Made by a program: the position numbers and the translations under genes. The notes beneath the pieces were generated by a model. The model made no database searches. It was not told the DNA's origin and saw only the letters and a list, made by a program, of their open reading frames with translations. A stretch of DNA of 64,000 bases from Pseudomonas sp. P818 (lineage in GTDB: Bacteria; Pseudomonadota; Gammaproteobacteria; Pseudomonadales; Pseudomonadaceae). Shown piece after piece: positions 16,910-25,749 of the stretch. The DNA lies in the NCBI RefSeq assembly GCF_000418555.1, contig NZ_ATKM01000011.1, forward strand, positions 248,001 through 312,000, given 5' to 3'. The stretch's first letter is position 1. Each line of letters begins with the position of its first letter.

Positions 16910-17938
16910 TTGCTCAAATCTCGTTCGATGCCATGGATATTCGCGCTCAGTGCGGTCATCGCCTGCAGTGCTCAGGCCAGGGAATACCGCTACAGCGATG
17001 CTCACCTGCACTACGTCGACTTCTTTCAGGAAAGCGCCGGCATGGACGAACTGCTGGAAAAGATGGCGGAGAACAACGTTGATCATGTGATGTTTTCCGG
17101 CATTCCGGTGGCCAAGAAGTGGGACGAGGACGAGCCCAAACGTCCGCGCTATTATGCGGGTGACGACGCCAATGCCTACTGGTACAGCGCGACCGACGTG
17201 TTCATCGCGGCGGCCTACAAGCGCCTGCCGGCCGAGCAGCGCAAGCGCTTTCATCCCTTTCTGTCCGGCTTCAACCCCAACGACAAGAATGCCGATGCCC
17301 ATATCCGTCGCATGCTTGAGCTGGACCCCGGCCTGTGGCAGGGCATCGGCGAGATCTTCACCCGCCATGACGATCTCACCGCGCTGATTCATGGCAGCGC
17401 GCCCCGTGCCAACAACGAGGCGCTGGCGCGGGTCTTCCATCTGGCTGCCGAATACGATCTGCCGGTGATGCTGCATTCGAACATCACTTCCAAGCGTGAA
17501 CGCGAACCTATCTACCTGGAAGAAATCGAGGCGCCGCTGCGTAATCACCCGCATGTGCGTTTCATCTGGGCGCATGCCGGTACCAGTGCCGAGATTCATC
17601 GGCATCAGGAGAAGCTCGACTTTCTGCTCGATACGGTCGAGCGCATGCTGGGCCAGTATCCGAATCTGTACATCGACCTGTCCTGGACCATGCTGCGGCC
17701 CTATCTGCTGGACGCGAATGGCAAACCCGACGAGAAATGGGTGCATCTGGTCAGCAGCTATCCGGAGCGCTTCATGCTCGGCTCCGACGTGGTTGGGCGC
17801 TTCGGCAACCTGGGCGAGTACATGAAAGGCTTCGATCCCTTCCTCGATGCCCTGCCCGAGGATGTCGCGCACAAGGTGGCGCGCGACAACTTCCTTTCCA
17901 TTCTGCCGCGCCGCGTGCAGGCCGAGCTGGATCGTTAG
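16910..17938 (+). CDS. Exported amidohydrolase family protein
   Basis: The 342-residue protein has a signal peptide (MPWIFALSAVIACSAQA) and an amidohydrolase-2 TIM-barrel domain. SDAHLHYVDF carries the metal-binding HxH, with further conserved histidines at IWAHAG (about residue 220) and the C-terminal Asp in LGSDVVGRF. I chose the TTG at 16910 because a near-perfect AGGAGGA lies six bases upstream and the signal peptide follows directly. The substrate is unknown. It is a single gene divergent from OsmC. Confidence 0.85.
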   Translation: MLKSRSMPWIFALSAVIACSAQAREYRYSDAHLHYVDFFQESAGMDELLEKMAENNVDHVMFSGIPVAKKWDEDEPKRPRYYAGDDANAYWYSATDVFIAAAYKRLPAEQRKRFHPFLSGFNPNDKNADAHIRRMLELDPGLWQGIGEIFTRHDDLTALIHGSAPRANNEALARVFHLAAEYDLPVMLHSNITSKREREPIYLEEIEAPLRNHPHVRFIWAHAGTSAEIHRHQEKLDFLLDTVERMLGQYPNLYIDLSWTMLRPYLLDANGKPDEKWVHLVSSYPERFMLGSDVVGRFGNLGEYMKGFDPFLDALPEDVAHKVARDNFLSILPRRVQAELDR

Positions 17939-18004
17939 CAGGGTTGTCATCAGGCTGTCACTCGGACGTCATAGGCTCGCGTTCATCTAAACGAGGAGCG
18001 CACC

Positions 18005-18469
18005 ATGCATTACACCCGAGTGGCCATGATGGCCGGTCTTTTCGCCTTTGCCGGCCTGACCCAGGCCGAGGTTCGTGTGGAAGGACCGGTGGAGTACGGC
18101 ATTTTCAGCAGCCAGTACCAGGATTTTCAGCCGGGTGAGCGCGTGCTGACTCGCGGCGATCAGAGCATCCAGCGCACCGAACAGATTCCCGCCAAGCTCG
18201 GTACCAAGTTCGGCATGCGCTACAGCCTGGCCGGCAAGCGCGAAGGCGATGCGCCGCTGACGTTGCTGTACCTCACGCCCGGTGTGGTCACCCCGGATGG
18301 TCAGCGCTACGACAAGTTCGAGGTGCAGCAGAAGCTGGTGGTCGGTGCTCCGCAGGACGTGATGGCCTTCGAATTCACCGAACACCACGAGGTGGTACCC
18401 GGTGAGTGGCACTTCATCGTCTACCAGGGCGACCGCAAGCTGGCCGAACAGCGCTTCATGGTGCGTTGA
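18005..18469 (+). CDS. Periplasmic DUF3859 protein
   Basis: The 154-residue protein has a signal peptide cleaved near residue 21 (LTQA/EV). The rest is a single beta-rich DUF3859 domain (EYGIFSSQYQ, PGEWHFIVYQGDRKLAEQRF). GAGGAG lies seven bases before the ATG. No function is known for the family. Its stop codon directly abuts the end of dgkA on the other strand. Confidence 0.88.
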   Translation: MHYTRVAMMAGLFAFAGLTQAEVRVEGPVEYGIFSSQYQDFQPGERVLTRGDQSIQRTEQIPAKLGTKFGMRYSLAGKREGDAPLTLLYLTPGVVTPDGQRYDKFEVQQKLVVGAPQDVMAFEFTEHHEVVPGEWHFIVYQGDRKLAEQRFMVR

Positions 18470-18856
18470 TCAGAGCAGGATGATCGCCCAGGTCAGGGCG
18501 ATCATCAGCAGCGCGACCATCTGCGCCGCGCTGCCCATGTCCTTGGCCTGCTTGGACAGCGGGTGCAGGTTCAGCGAGATGCGGTCGACCACCGCCTCGA
18601 TGGCGGAATTGAGCAGCTCCACCACCAGTGCCAGCAGCGGCACTATTACCAGCAACGCGCGTTCGGTGCGGCTGACATCGATCAGGCAGGCCAGCGGCAG
18701 CAGGAGCAGATTCAGCCAGACCAGCTGACGAAAGGCCGCTTCGCCCTGATAAGCCGCACGCAGCCCGGCCAGCGAGTAGCCGGTAGCATCGAGGATGCGC
18801 GCCGGGCCGCGGCGCCCCTTGAAGGACAGGGCGTCCAGATCGGAACTGTCGTTCAT
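18470..18856 (-). CDS. dgkA: Diacylglycerol kinase DgkA
   Basis: The 128-residue integral membrane enzyme phosphorylates diacylglycerol to phosphatidic acid with ATP. Three transmembrane helices and the family signature ELLNSAIEAVVDRIS (about residues 79-93) are clear, with the conserved Glu and Asn for Mg-ATP. The start at 18856 overlaps the stop of the InaA-like kinase gene (ATGA), making it the third gene of an operon. In this context it probably recycles diacylglycerol released by phospholipid-dependent envelope modification. Confidence 0.95.
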   Translation of the reverse strand: MNDSSDLDALSFKGRRGPARILDATGYSLAGLRAAYQGEAAFRQLVWLNLLLLPLACLIDVSRTERALLVIVPLLALVVELLNSAIEAVVDRISLNLHPLSKQAKDMGSAAQMVALLMIALTWAIILL

Positions 18857-19557
18857 GGTTGCAGCCCACCCCACGGATCGTTCAGGGCCTGCTGGTAGGC
18901 CTGGCGCAGGTAGCTCAGGTCGGCGTCGGGCATGGCGCCACGATGTCGGTCCAGCTGGCCCAGGTCGCGCCGTGAGGCGCTGGCAACGCGCCAGCGTCGT
19001 CGGCTTTTTTCCAGATCCAGCAGGGCGATATCCACGTCGCCATCGCTACGGGCTTTGACGAACAGGTGTTTGGCGTAGCAGCAGCCGTGTTGCCAGCCGC
19101 CCAGGTGCAGACGTGCAAGTGTTACCGCCAGGCGTCGCAGCATGACCTGATTGAGCTTCGCCACTTGGGGCTCGCTGTACCACTGCTCCAGGCTGACGAA
19201 ACCCGGCAACGCCTCGGTGACCAGCAGTGCCTGCCACTGCCCGGCCTGTTTGCGCGCTGAGCAGTAGACGATGTTCGGTGTGCGAATGCCGAGGCGGGCG
19301 AAGGCGCGATAGGCCTGTAGCTCACGCAGAATGGTAGGCCTGCCCAAAGGATGGCGTAGCGAGCGGTAGGTGTGCCCGCTCTGGCGTTTGCAGTAGAGCA
19401 GCGGCCTGCTGCTGTCCCAGTGTTGCAGCAGGCGTACACCGCTTTCGCCGCCGCGCCGCTGGTTGGCCGGCTCGACCCATTGACCAGGGCTGTGCCACCA
19501 GCGATCGAACTCGGTAGAGGGTAGGGCGGCCAGTGCCTGTTCGCTGAGAACCCCCAT
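18853..19557 (-). CDS. inaA: InaA-like lipopolysaccharide kinase
   Basis: The 234-residue protein has an RIO/Kdo-kinase-like fold. LYCKRQSG provides the ATP-binding Lys, ILRELQAYRAFARLGI the helix-C Glu, LARLHLGGWQHGCCYAKHLF the catalytic loop, and IALLDLEKSRRR the metal-binding Asp. Relatives phosphorylate LPS core sugars. The ATG at 19557 is one base after the methyltransferase stop. In P. putida, as I remember, a similar inaA-containing operon lies beside colRS and is ColR-controlled; the same arrangement is seen here. Confidence 0.88.
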   Translation of the reverse strand: MGVLSEQALAALPSTEFDRWWHSPGQWVEPANQRRGGESGVRLLQHWDSSRPLLYCKRQSGHTYRSLRHPLGRPTILRELQAYRAFARLGIRTPNIVYCSARKQAGQWQALLVTEALPGFVSLEQWYSEPQVAKLNQVMLRRLAVTLARLHLGGWQHGCCYAKHLFVKARSDGDVDIALLDLEKSRRRWRVASASRRDLGQLDRHRGAMPDADLSYLRQAYQQALNDPWGGLQP

Positions 19558-19558
19558 T

Positions 19559-20248
19559 TCAGGCCACCTTGCGCAGCACGTAGGTGCGCCACATGGCATA
19601 GCCGGGCAGGAAGTCCAGGTGGCCGAGTATGGCGAAGCCGGCCTGACGGAACTCATCCTCCAGCGTCTTGCGGGGAACGACGAAGCGGTTCTGGTTCTGC
19701 GTCGCACGGCCCTGAGCGGCGCGCCTGGCCTCCAGGCGCCGACGCTTCCAGGCCTTGTAGTTGCCGTCGACCCACAGCGAGACGATCACCGTGTCGCGGC
19801 TGACGCGATGGAACTCGCGAAGGATGGCCAGACGGTGCTCGGCCGACTCGATGTGATGCAGCAGGCGAATGCAGAAGATGCAGTCCACTGCATTGGCACT
19901 CAGGTCGATAGCGAAGGCCGAGGTGCGAAAGCTGTTGACCCTCGCCACCACCTCGGGCGCCTGCGCGGCACGCGCGGTGGCAAGCATGTCGGCGGAGTTG
20001 TCGGCAGCGAAGATCACCCGGTTCGGCTGTTCGCAGAGCATCGGCCAGAAGCGGCCGGCGCCGCAGGGCAGGTCGAGTACCAGGTTCGGCTGATCGGCCA
20101 GCTGCAGCGCGCGGCGCGCCACCTGCACGTCGCGCCAGTGGGACAGGCGCCGAAACAGGCCGTCCTGGTGCTTGTGCAGGTATTGCTGGGCGTGCTCGAA
20201 ATCGTACTTGCGGGAAAAATCCAGTTCGATGGGGCTTGGCTTGGGCAT
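19559..20248 (-). CDS. Class I SAM-dependent methyltransferase (WarA-like)
   Basis: The 229-residue protein has a Rossmann methyltransferase domain. LVLDLPCGAGRFWPML is the SAM-binding motif I, IFAADNSADML motif II, and CIFCIRLLHHI motif IV. An Arg-rich C-terminal tail follows. It is the first gene of the methyltransferase/InaA kinase/DgkA operon directly downstream of colS. The homologous methyltransferase-kinase pair of P. aeruginosa has been linked to LPS chain-length control (from memory). Tandem TTGACG repeats lie 58 bases upstream of the start. Confidence 0.88.
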   Translation of the reverse strand: MPKPSPIELDFSRKYDFEHAQQYLHKHQDGLFRRLSHWRDVQVARRALQLADQPNLVLDLPCGAGRFWPMLCEQPNRVIFAADNSADMLATARAAQAPEVVARVNSFRTSAFAIDLSANAVDCIFCIRLLHHIESAEHRLAILREFHRVSRDTVIVSLWVDGNYKAWKRRRLEARRAAQGRATQNQNRFVVPRKTLEDEFRQAGFAILGHLDFLPGYAMWRTYVLRKVA

Positions 20249-20305
20249 GACGAACGTCCCTTGATGGTTACGTTCGCCACCTTAGAGAGCCGCGCATCAA
20301 GGTCC

Positions 20306-20334
20306 CGTCAAAGGGACGTGAAAATTTCGTCAAG
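20306..20334 (-). promoter_or_regulatory. Tandem ColR-box-like repeats before the methyltransferase operon
   Basis: Minus strand TTGACGAAATTTTCAC (20333-20318) is followed exactly 22 bases on by TTGACGG (20311-20305). The same layout with the same period occurs before the LtaS-like operon at 22290. The TTTTCAC core matches what I recall of the P. putida ColR site. The first unit overlaps the colS stop codon. Confidence 0.62.
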
Positions 20335-21598
20335 CGCCATTGTTGAGTGTCACGCGAAAGCGCGTATGGCCCGGCTCACTCTCCAGGCTGACCTGCCAGC
20401 CCTGTTTGGCGCAGATGCGCTTGACCAGCGACAGGCCAAGGCCGAGGCCCTCGCCGCGGGCCTGGGCGCCGCGTACGAACGGCTGGAAGATCCGCTCGTG
20501 CTGCTCGGCAGGAATGCCGGCACCACTGTCCTCGATGCGAAAGGCGCCGGATTCTAGAATCAGACGCACCTCGCCGTGCTCGGTGTAGTGCAGGGCGTTG
20601 CGCAGCAGGTTGCTCATCACCGTGGCGAGAAAGGTGGCGTTGTACAGACCAGCGTCCTGGCCTTCCTCGATCACCCGGAAATCCAGCCCCTTTTCCTTGA
20701 TCAGGTCGCCCCAGCGGCTGGCTTGCTCATGGGCGATGGCGGCCAGGCTGCGGTCGCTAACGAATGCCGCTTCGTTGCTCTTGTCCCGCGCCAGCTGCAG
20801 GAAGGTCTGGACCAGCTCACGCATCTCCTCGCTGGCGCGGGCAATGCGTGCCACCTGTTCCTTCTCGCGCGGGGTCAATGGCGCCTCGGCGAGCAGCTCG
20901 CAGGAGGTGGCGATGACCATCAGCGGCGTGCGCAGCTCATGGCTGACATCGCTGGTGAACAGGCGCTCGCGCTCCAGGGACTGGCGCACCTGGCCCAAGG
21001 TGCTGTCGAAGGCAGCTGCCAGCTGGCCGATCTCGTCGTTGGGGTAGTCCGGGGCCAGGGGCGGCGCCAGCGGGTGCAGCTGGTCGCGGTGGCGCACCTG
21101 CTGGGCCAGGCGGCTGACAGGGGCCATGACCTTGCGTGCGGTGATCAGGCCCAGGCCCCAGGCCGCGATCACGGTGAGCAGAAAACCAGCCAGGACCACA
21201 CTGAAAAGAGCGCTCTCCCTGGCTTCGAACTCCTGTTGATCCTCCACCAGGAGGTAGGTTTCGCCATTGATGTTCTCCACGTACACGTAGAACGCCTGTT
21301 CGCCGCTGACCACCTCGTTGAATCCTTCCGACAACCCCTGATAGTCAGGCGGGATCGCATAGTCCGGGTATGCCGAGGAAAAGAAACGGGTGCTGCTGTC
21401 GAGCCGTGGCGAGCGCCCCTGACGGATATCCTCGTTCAATGTTTCATGCAGCTCGCGGCTCAGCTCCTGCGATACCAGGTGTTCCTCGATGAAATGGACC
21501 ACCGCGACGATGCTCAGGGAAAACAGCCCGCTGACCACCGTGGTCATCAGCACGAAGGCGATCAGGATGCGCCGCTCGAACGGCTGCTTAGACAGCAT
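20330..21598 (-). CDS. colS: Sensor histidine kinase ColS
   Basis: 422 residues: TM1 (about 11-36), a periplasmic loop (37-128), TM2 (130-152), HAMP, and HisKA with His220 (TSDVSHELRTP). A HATPase with NLLRNALHYT, EDSGAGIP and GLGLGLSLV follows. The loop contains EARE at 125-128, matching in place the ExxE motif that senses Fe(III)/Zn in P. putida ColS, and a second ExxE (ELHE, 49-52). It overlaps colR by 11 bases. ColS controls envelope defence against excess metals and polymyxins in pseudomonads. Confidence 0.93.
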   Translation of the reverse strand: MLSKQPFERRILIAFVLMTTVVSGLFSLSIVAVVHFIEEHLVSQELSRELHETLNEDIRQGRSPRLDSSTRFFSSAYPDYAIPPDYQGLSEGFNEVVSGEQAFYVYVENINGETYLLVEDQQEFEARESALFSVVLAGFLLTVIAAWGLGLITARKVMAPVSRLAQQVRHRDQLHPLAPPLAPDYPNDEIGQLAAAFDSTLGQVRQSLERERLFTSDVSHELRTPLMVIATSCELLAEAPLTPREKEQVARIARASEEMRELVQTFLQLARDKSNEAAFVSDRSLAAIAHEQASRWGDLIKEKGLDFRVIEEGQDAGLYNATFLATVMSNLLRNALHYTEHGEVRLILESGAFRIEDSGAGIPAEQHERIFQPFVRGAQARGEGLGLGLSLVKRICAKQGWQVSLESEPGHTRFRVTLNNGA

Positions 21599-22271
21599 CG
21601 GCGCTCTCCGCAAGGCGATAGCCGACGCCGTGAATGGTGTGTAGCAAAGGCGTGGGGAAGGGTTTGTCGAGCACCTGGCGCAACTGGTGAATGTGGCTGC
21701 GCAGGCTGTCGCTGTCCGGGCAGTCGTCGCCCCACAGCGCTTCTTCCAGCGCCTCACGGCGCACCACGGCCGGGCTGCGCTGCATGAGAATGGCCAGCAG
21801 CTTGAGGCCCAGCGGGTTGAGTTTGAGCGCTTGGCCGGCGCGGCTGACGTGCAGGGTGTCGAGGTCGTAGTTGAGGTCGGCGACCTGCAGCTGGCGTTTG
21901 CGGCTGCCGCGGCTGCGGCGCAGGATCGCCTCGATGCGCGCCACCAGTTCGGACAGGGCGAAGGGCTTGATCAGGTAGTCGTCGGCACCGGCATTGAGTC
22001 CTTTCAGGCGATCATCCAGAGCATCTCGCGCAGTGAGCATCAGGATCGGCACTTCGCTGCGACCATCCTCGCGCAGGCGCTTGCATACCTGATAGCCGTC
22101 GATGCCGGGCAGCATGATGTCCAGCACGATCAGGTCGTAATGACCGCTGCTGGCCAGGTGCAGGCCGCTCAGGCCGTCTTGCGCGCAGTCCACGGAGAAA
22201 CCCTTGAGCTGCAGATAGTCGAGCACGTTGGCGAGAATGTCTCGGTTGTCTTCGATGACCAGAATGCGCAT
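21588..22271 (-). CDS. colR: OmpR-family response regulator ColR
   Basis: 227 residues. A receiver domain (1-115) has phosphoacceptor Asp51 in LIVLDIMLPG, an acidic pocket at the N terminus and the conserved Lys in YLIKPF. A winged-helix DNA-binding domain (about 125-222) ends in TIHGVGYRLAE. It is the first gene of the colRS pair and is divergent from the LtaS-like operon across about 100 bases that contain tandem TTGACG repeats. The tandem 22-bp layout is what an OmpR-type dimer would bind. Confidence 0.93.
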   Translation of the reverse strand: MRILVIEDNRDILANVLDYLQLKGFSVDCAQDGLSGLHLASSGHYDLIVLDIMLPGIDGYQVCKRLREDGRSEVPILMLTARDALDDRLKGLNAGADDYLIKPFALSELVARIEAILRRSRGSRKRQLQVADLNYDLDTLHVSRAGQALKLNPLGLKLLAILMQRSPAVVRREALEEALWGDDCPDSDSLRSHIHQLRQVLDKPFPTPLLHTIHGVGYRLAESADAV

Positions 22272-22288
22272 CGCGGTTTATTCCTGGG

Positions 22289-22327
22289 TTTGACGATTTT
22301 TTCACACGGCTTTGACGAGAGGCTCAC
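22289..22327 (+). promoter_or_regulatory. Tandem ColR-box-like repeats between colR and the LtaS-like operon
   Basis: TTGACGATTTTTTCAC (22290-22305) is followed 22 bases later by TTGACGAGAGGCTCAC (22312-22327), a degenerate second copy. Units repeat with a period of two helical turns. The same architecture lies upstream of the methyltransferase operon on the other side of colRS. No good -10 box stands at the right distance if TTGACG is read as a sigma-70 -35 element. Confidence 0.65.
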
Positions 22328-22374
22328 GGTGCGCCTCGCAGACTGCGGCTCGTTCATCCTGGAAGGATCATACG

Positions 22375-24333
22375 ATGCCACGGCTTCATTACGCGCAACT
22401 TCGTTATCTGTCGATCATTCTGCTGGCCTGGCTGGCAGTGTTTTTCCTCACCCGCAGCGTATTGCTGCTCGGGCACCTGGGCGATGCCGGCGTGACGCTG
22501 GCGGGGCTGCTTGGCCTGTATGGCGTCGGCCTGGTCTACGACCTCAGCTTCCTGGTGTACGCCGCGCTGCCGCTGGCCCTGTACCTGATGCTCTGTCCGG
22601 CCTGGTTATGGCGCCGTCGCTGGCATCAGCGCCTGCTGGTCGCGCTGGTGGCCGTCAGCCTGTTCGCCATGCTCTTCACCGCAGTGGCCGAGTGGCTGTT
22701 CTGGGACGAGTTCGGCGTGCGCTTCAACTTCATCGCCGTCGACTACCTCGTCTACTCCAAGGAGGTGGTGGACAACATTCTCGAGTCCTATCCGATCTAT
22801 CCGTTGCTGGCCCTGCTGGCTGCCCTGGCCATAGGCCTGACGCTGGCGCTGCGGCGGCCGCTGCGGGCCGCACTGGAAGCACCGCGCCTGCCTACGCTGC
22901 AGGCTGTCAGTACGCTGGTCATGCTGGCGTTGCTGGCAGGCCTGTGCAGTGGCCTGGTCGGGCAGGACGCGCCGCGTGGCCTGGGTGGCAACACCTACCA
23001 GCGGGAGCTGGCCAGCAATGGTCCGTACCAGTTCTTCGCCGCATTCCGTAACAACGAACTGGATTATCAGCAGTTCTATGCCACCTTGCCTGATACGCTG
23101 GTGGCTGCGCAGCTGCGCGCGGAGGTGGCCGAGCCCAATGCCCGTTTCATCGGCAGCGATCCGCAGGACATCCGCCGGCTGATCGACAACGCCGGCTCGC
23201 CGCGCAAGCTCAATGTGGTGCTGGTGACCATCGAGAGCCTGAGTGCCAAGTATCTGGGCAGTTTCGGTGACACCCGCGGGCTGACCCCGAACCTTGACGA
23301 GCTGCGCAAGCACGCCCTGATTTTCACCAACTTCTACGCCACCGGCACGCGCACCGACCGCGGCCTTGAAGCGCTGACCCTGTCGGTACCGCCGACGCCG
23401 GGGCGCTCCATCGTCAAGCGCATTGGCCGTGAGTCCGGTTACGCCGGCCTGGGCCAACAACTGAGCGCTCAGGGCTACGACAGCGTCTTCGTCTACGGCG
23501 GCCGCGGCTACTTCGACAACATGAACGCCTTCTTCGGCGGCAATGGTTATCGCGTCGTCGACCAGAGCAGCGTCGACGAGGCCGAGATGAGCTTTCAGAA
23601 CGCCTGGGGCATGGCCGACGAGGACCTCTATCGCCAGGCGATCAAGGTGGCCGATGCCGATCACGCCGCCGGCAAGCCGTTCCTCCTGCAGCTGATGACC
23701 ACCTCCAACCACCGTCCCTACACCTATCCGGACGGGCGCGTCGATATTGCCTCCGGCGACGGCCGCGAAGGAGCGGTGAAGTACACCGATTACGCCATCG
23801 GCCAGTTCCTCGCCGAAGCGCGCAGCAAGCCCTGGTTCGATCAGACGCTGTTCGTCTTCGTCGCCGACCATACCGCCGGCAGTGCCGGGCGTGAGGATCT
23901 GCCGGTGGCCAACTACCACATCCCCTTATTCATCTATGCCCCCAGCTACATCGAGCCGGGCGAGTACAGCGATGTGGCCAGCCAGATCGACGTGGCGCCG
24001 ACGCTGCTCGGCCTGCTCAATCTGGATTACGTCTCCACCTTCTTCGGTCGCAACCTGCTCCGCGCGGATCATCCAGCAGGCCGCGCGCTGCTGGGCAACT
24101 ACCAGCATCTTGGGCTGTTCGACGGCAAGGACCTGGCGATTCTCAGCCCGCGCCGGGGCATGCGCCGCCATGACGACGCCCTGGGGCTGAGCCATGAGTC
24201 GCGCAGCGATGGCGACGATCCGCTGCTGCGTCGTGACATCGCTTACTACCAGGGCGCCAGCCATGCCTTCAGTAAACATCTGATGGCCTGGCATCCAGAT
24301 AGCCAATCCAGCCAGCAACTCAGTGAGCGCTAA
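22375..24333 (+). CDS. LTA synthase family sulfatase-fold transferase
   Basis: The 652-residue protein has four or five N-terminal transmembrane helices (first 200 residues) and a large periplasmic alkaline-phosphatase/sulfatase domain. Landmarks are VTIESLSAKYLGSFGDTRG, the nucleophile segment TGTRTDRGLEAL and the metal-binding FVADHTAG. Relatives (LtaS, OpgB, EptA) move phosphoglycerol or phosphoethanolamine from a phospholipid onto envelope glycans and release diacylglycerol; the acceptor here is unknown. The ATG at 22375 follows GGAAGGA. It is the first gene of a four-gene operon divergent from colRS. Confidence 0.9.
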   Translation: MPRLHYAQLRYLSIILLAWLAVFFLTRSVLLLGHLGDAGVTLAGLLGLYGVGLVYDLSFLVYAALPLALYLMLCPAWLWRRRWHQRLLVALVAVSLFAMLFTAVAEWLFWDEFGVRFNFIAVDYLVYSKEVVDNILESYPIYPLLALLAALAIGLTLALRRPLRAALEAPRLPTLQAVSTLVMLALLAGLCSGLVGQDAPRGLGGNTYQRELASNGPYQFFAAFRNNELDYQQFYATLPDTLVAAQLRAEVAEPNARFIGSDPQDIRRLIDNAGSPRKLNVVLVTIESLSAKYLGSFGDTRGLTPNLDELRKHALIFTNFYATGTRTDRGLEALTLSVPPTPGRSIVKRIGRESGYAGLGQQLSAQGYDSVFVYGGRGYFDNMNAFFGGNGYRVVDQSSVDEAEMSFQNAWGMADEDLYRQAIKVADADHAAGKPFLLQLMTTSNHRPYTYPDGRVDIASGDGREGAVKYTDYAIGQFLAEARSKPWFDQTLFVFVADHTAGSAGREDLPVANYHIPLFIYAPSYIEPGEYSDVASQIDVAPTLLGLLNLDYVSTFFGRNLLRADHPAGRALLGNYQHLGLFDGKDLAILSPRRGMRRHDDALGLSHESRSDGDDPLLRRDIAYYQGASHAFSKHLMAWHPDSQSSQQLSER

Positions 24334-24342
24334 GGAGTGGAA

Positions 24343-25068
24343 ATGTCGTCCCGTTATTTCGACTTTCGTCTGGCGCTCGGCATACCGCTGCTGCTCATGG
24401 CGCTGCTGCTGGCGTTCGATCCCAGTCCGGTGGATTTCGCCCTGGCGCGGCTGTTCTACGAACCCGGACAAGGTTTCATCGGGCGTAGCAGCTTCTGGCT
24501 CGAGGACATCCTGCATGACCGCGCCAAGCAGGCGCTGATCCTGCTCGGTGTGCTGGCTATCGCAGGCTTTGCGCTCAGCCTGCTGCCCACGCGACTACGC
24601 CACTGGCGCCGACAGCTTGGCTATCTGGTGCTGGCGCTGGGGCTGTCGACTTCGCTGGTCACCCCGTTGAAAACGCTCACCGGCATGCACTGCCCCTGGA
24701 GCCTGAGCGAGTTCGGCGGCCAGGAGCAATTCACGCCGCTGCTGGCCGAGCGCGCACCGACCGCCAATCCCGGCCGCTGCTGGCCGGGCGGCCATGCCTC
24801 GGCGGGGTTCTCGCTACTGGCGCTGTTCTTCGTGCTGCGTGACCGCAGGGCGCGGGCGGCACGTATCGCGCTGGTGGTGGCACTCGGGCTCGGCTCGCTG
24901 TTTTCCCTGGGGCGCATGCTGCAAGGGGCGCACTTTCTCTCGCACAACCTGTGGACGCTGCTGATCGATTGGACAATCTGCGTGCTGACCTACCGCTGGC
25001 TGCTCTATCGCGAACCTGTCGAACAGCCATCGCGCAACTCGCTTGAATGGGGAGAAACCTGCCGATGA
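24343..25068 (+). CDS. PAP2 family membrane phosphatase
   Basis: The 241-residue protein has about six transmembrane helices and the three PAP2 motifs in variant form: KTLTGMHCPW, WPGGHASAGF (with the catalytic His) and GRMLQGAHFLSHNLW (with the second catalytic His). It should dephosphorylate lipid phosphates or pyrophosphates at the periplasmic face. The ATG at 24343 has AAGGAG five bases upstream. It lies ten bases after the LtaS-like gene and overlaps the next phosphatase gene, so the genes work together. Confidence 0.9.
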   Translation: MSSRYFDFRLALGIPLLLMALLLAFDPSPVDFALARLFYEPGQGFIGRSSFWLEDILHDRAKQALILLGVLAIAGFALSLLPTRLRHWRRQLGYLVLALGLSTSLVTPLKTLTGMHCPWSLSEFGGQEQFTPLLAERAPTANPGRCWPGGHASAGFSLLALFFVLRDRRARAARIALVVALGLGSLFSLGRMLQGAHFLSHNLWTLLIDWTICVLTYRWLLYREPVEQPSRNSLEWGETCR

Positions 25069-25745
25069 ACAGATTTCTACAGGGACTGCGTCTGGCGTTG
25101 GCCTCGCTGGTGTTTTTGGGCGCGCTGTTGGCGCTGCCGTTGAGCATGGCCTGGGCTGCCACCACTGCACCGGTACCCGGGCAGAGCGCGCGTCCGGTCA
25201 ACTGGGCGCAACCGCTGGACAGCCGCATCAACCTCTATCGCATGGCGCCTGATCTCTATCGCAGCGCCTTGCCGAGTGCCGGGGACTTGCCACAGCTGCA
25301 GGCCCTGGGCATCGCCACGGTGATCAACTTCTATCAGCGCGGCGATGAGCAGTGGCTGAAGGATCCCAAGGTTGTTCAGGTGCATCTGCCGCTGCGTACC
25401 GACCGTATCGATGACGCCGATGTCATCGAAGCGCTGCGCAGCATTCGCCAGGCGCAAGGCCGTGGCCGCGTTCTGATTCACTGCAAGCACGGGCAGAATC
25501 GTACGGGGCTCATTGCCGCCATGTACCGGGTGATCTACCAGAACTGGGGCAAGGAGCAGGCGCTGGCGGAAATGCGCGGCGGCGGTTTTGGTGGCCAGGA
25601 GCGCATGGACGACGCCGAGCGTTACCTGCGCGGTGTCGATATTCCGGCGTTGCGCTCGGCATTGGCCAGCGGTGCATGTAGCACCAGTCCGTGGGCATTG
25701 TGCGCCGTCAGGGAGCGCTTGTTGGGCATGATCGAGGGCGCGTGA
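25065..25745 (+). CDS. Exported dual-specificity phosphatase family protein
   Basis: The 226-residue protein has a signal peptide (LPLSMAWA) or N-terminal anchor, then a tyrosine/dual-specificity phosphatase domain with the P-loop HCKHGQNRTGL (Cys-x5-Arg) and a general-acid Asp upstream (LRTDRIDDADV). The ATG at 25065 overlaps the PAP2 stop (ATGA). Export makes a protein-tyrosine substrate unlikely; a phosphorylated lipid or glycan is a better guess given its neighbours. Confidence 0.88.
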   Translation: MNRFLQGLRLALASLVFLGALLALPLSMAWAATTAPVPGQSARPVNWAQPLDSRINLYRMAPDLYRSALPSAGDLPQLQALGIATVINFYQRGDEQWLKDPKVVQVHLPLRTDRIDDADVIEALRSIRQAQGRGRVLIHCKHGQNRTGLIAAMYRVIYQNWGKEQALAEMRGGGFGGQERMDDAERYLRGVDIPALRSALASGACSTSPWALCAVRERLLGMIEGA

Positions 25746-25749
25746 GCCG

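Noticed and set aside
22290..22317. Reading the TTGACG repeats as ordinary sigma-70 -35 elements
   Set aside because: No reasonable -10 element lies 16-18 bases downstream of either copy before the LtaS-like operon, and the 22-bp period and TTTTCAC block are shared with the second site.
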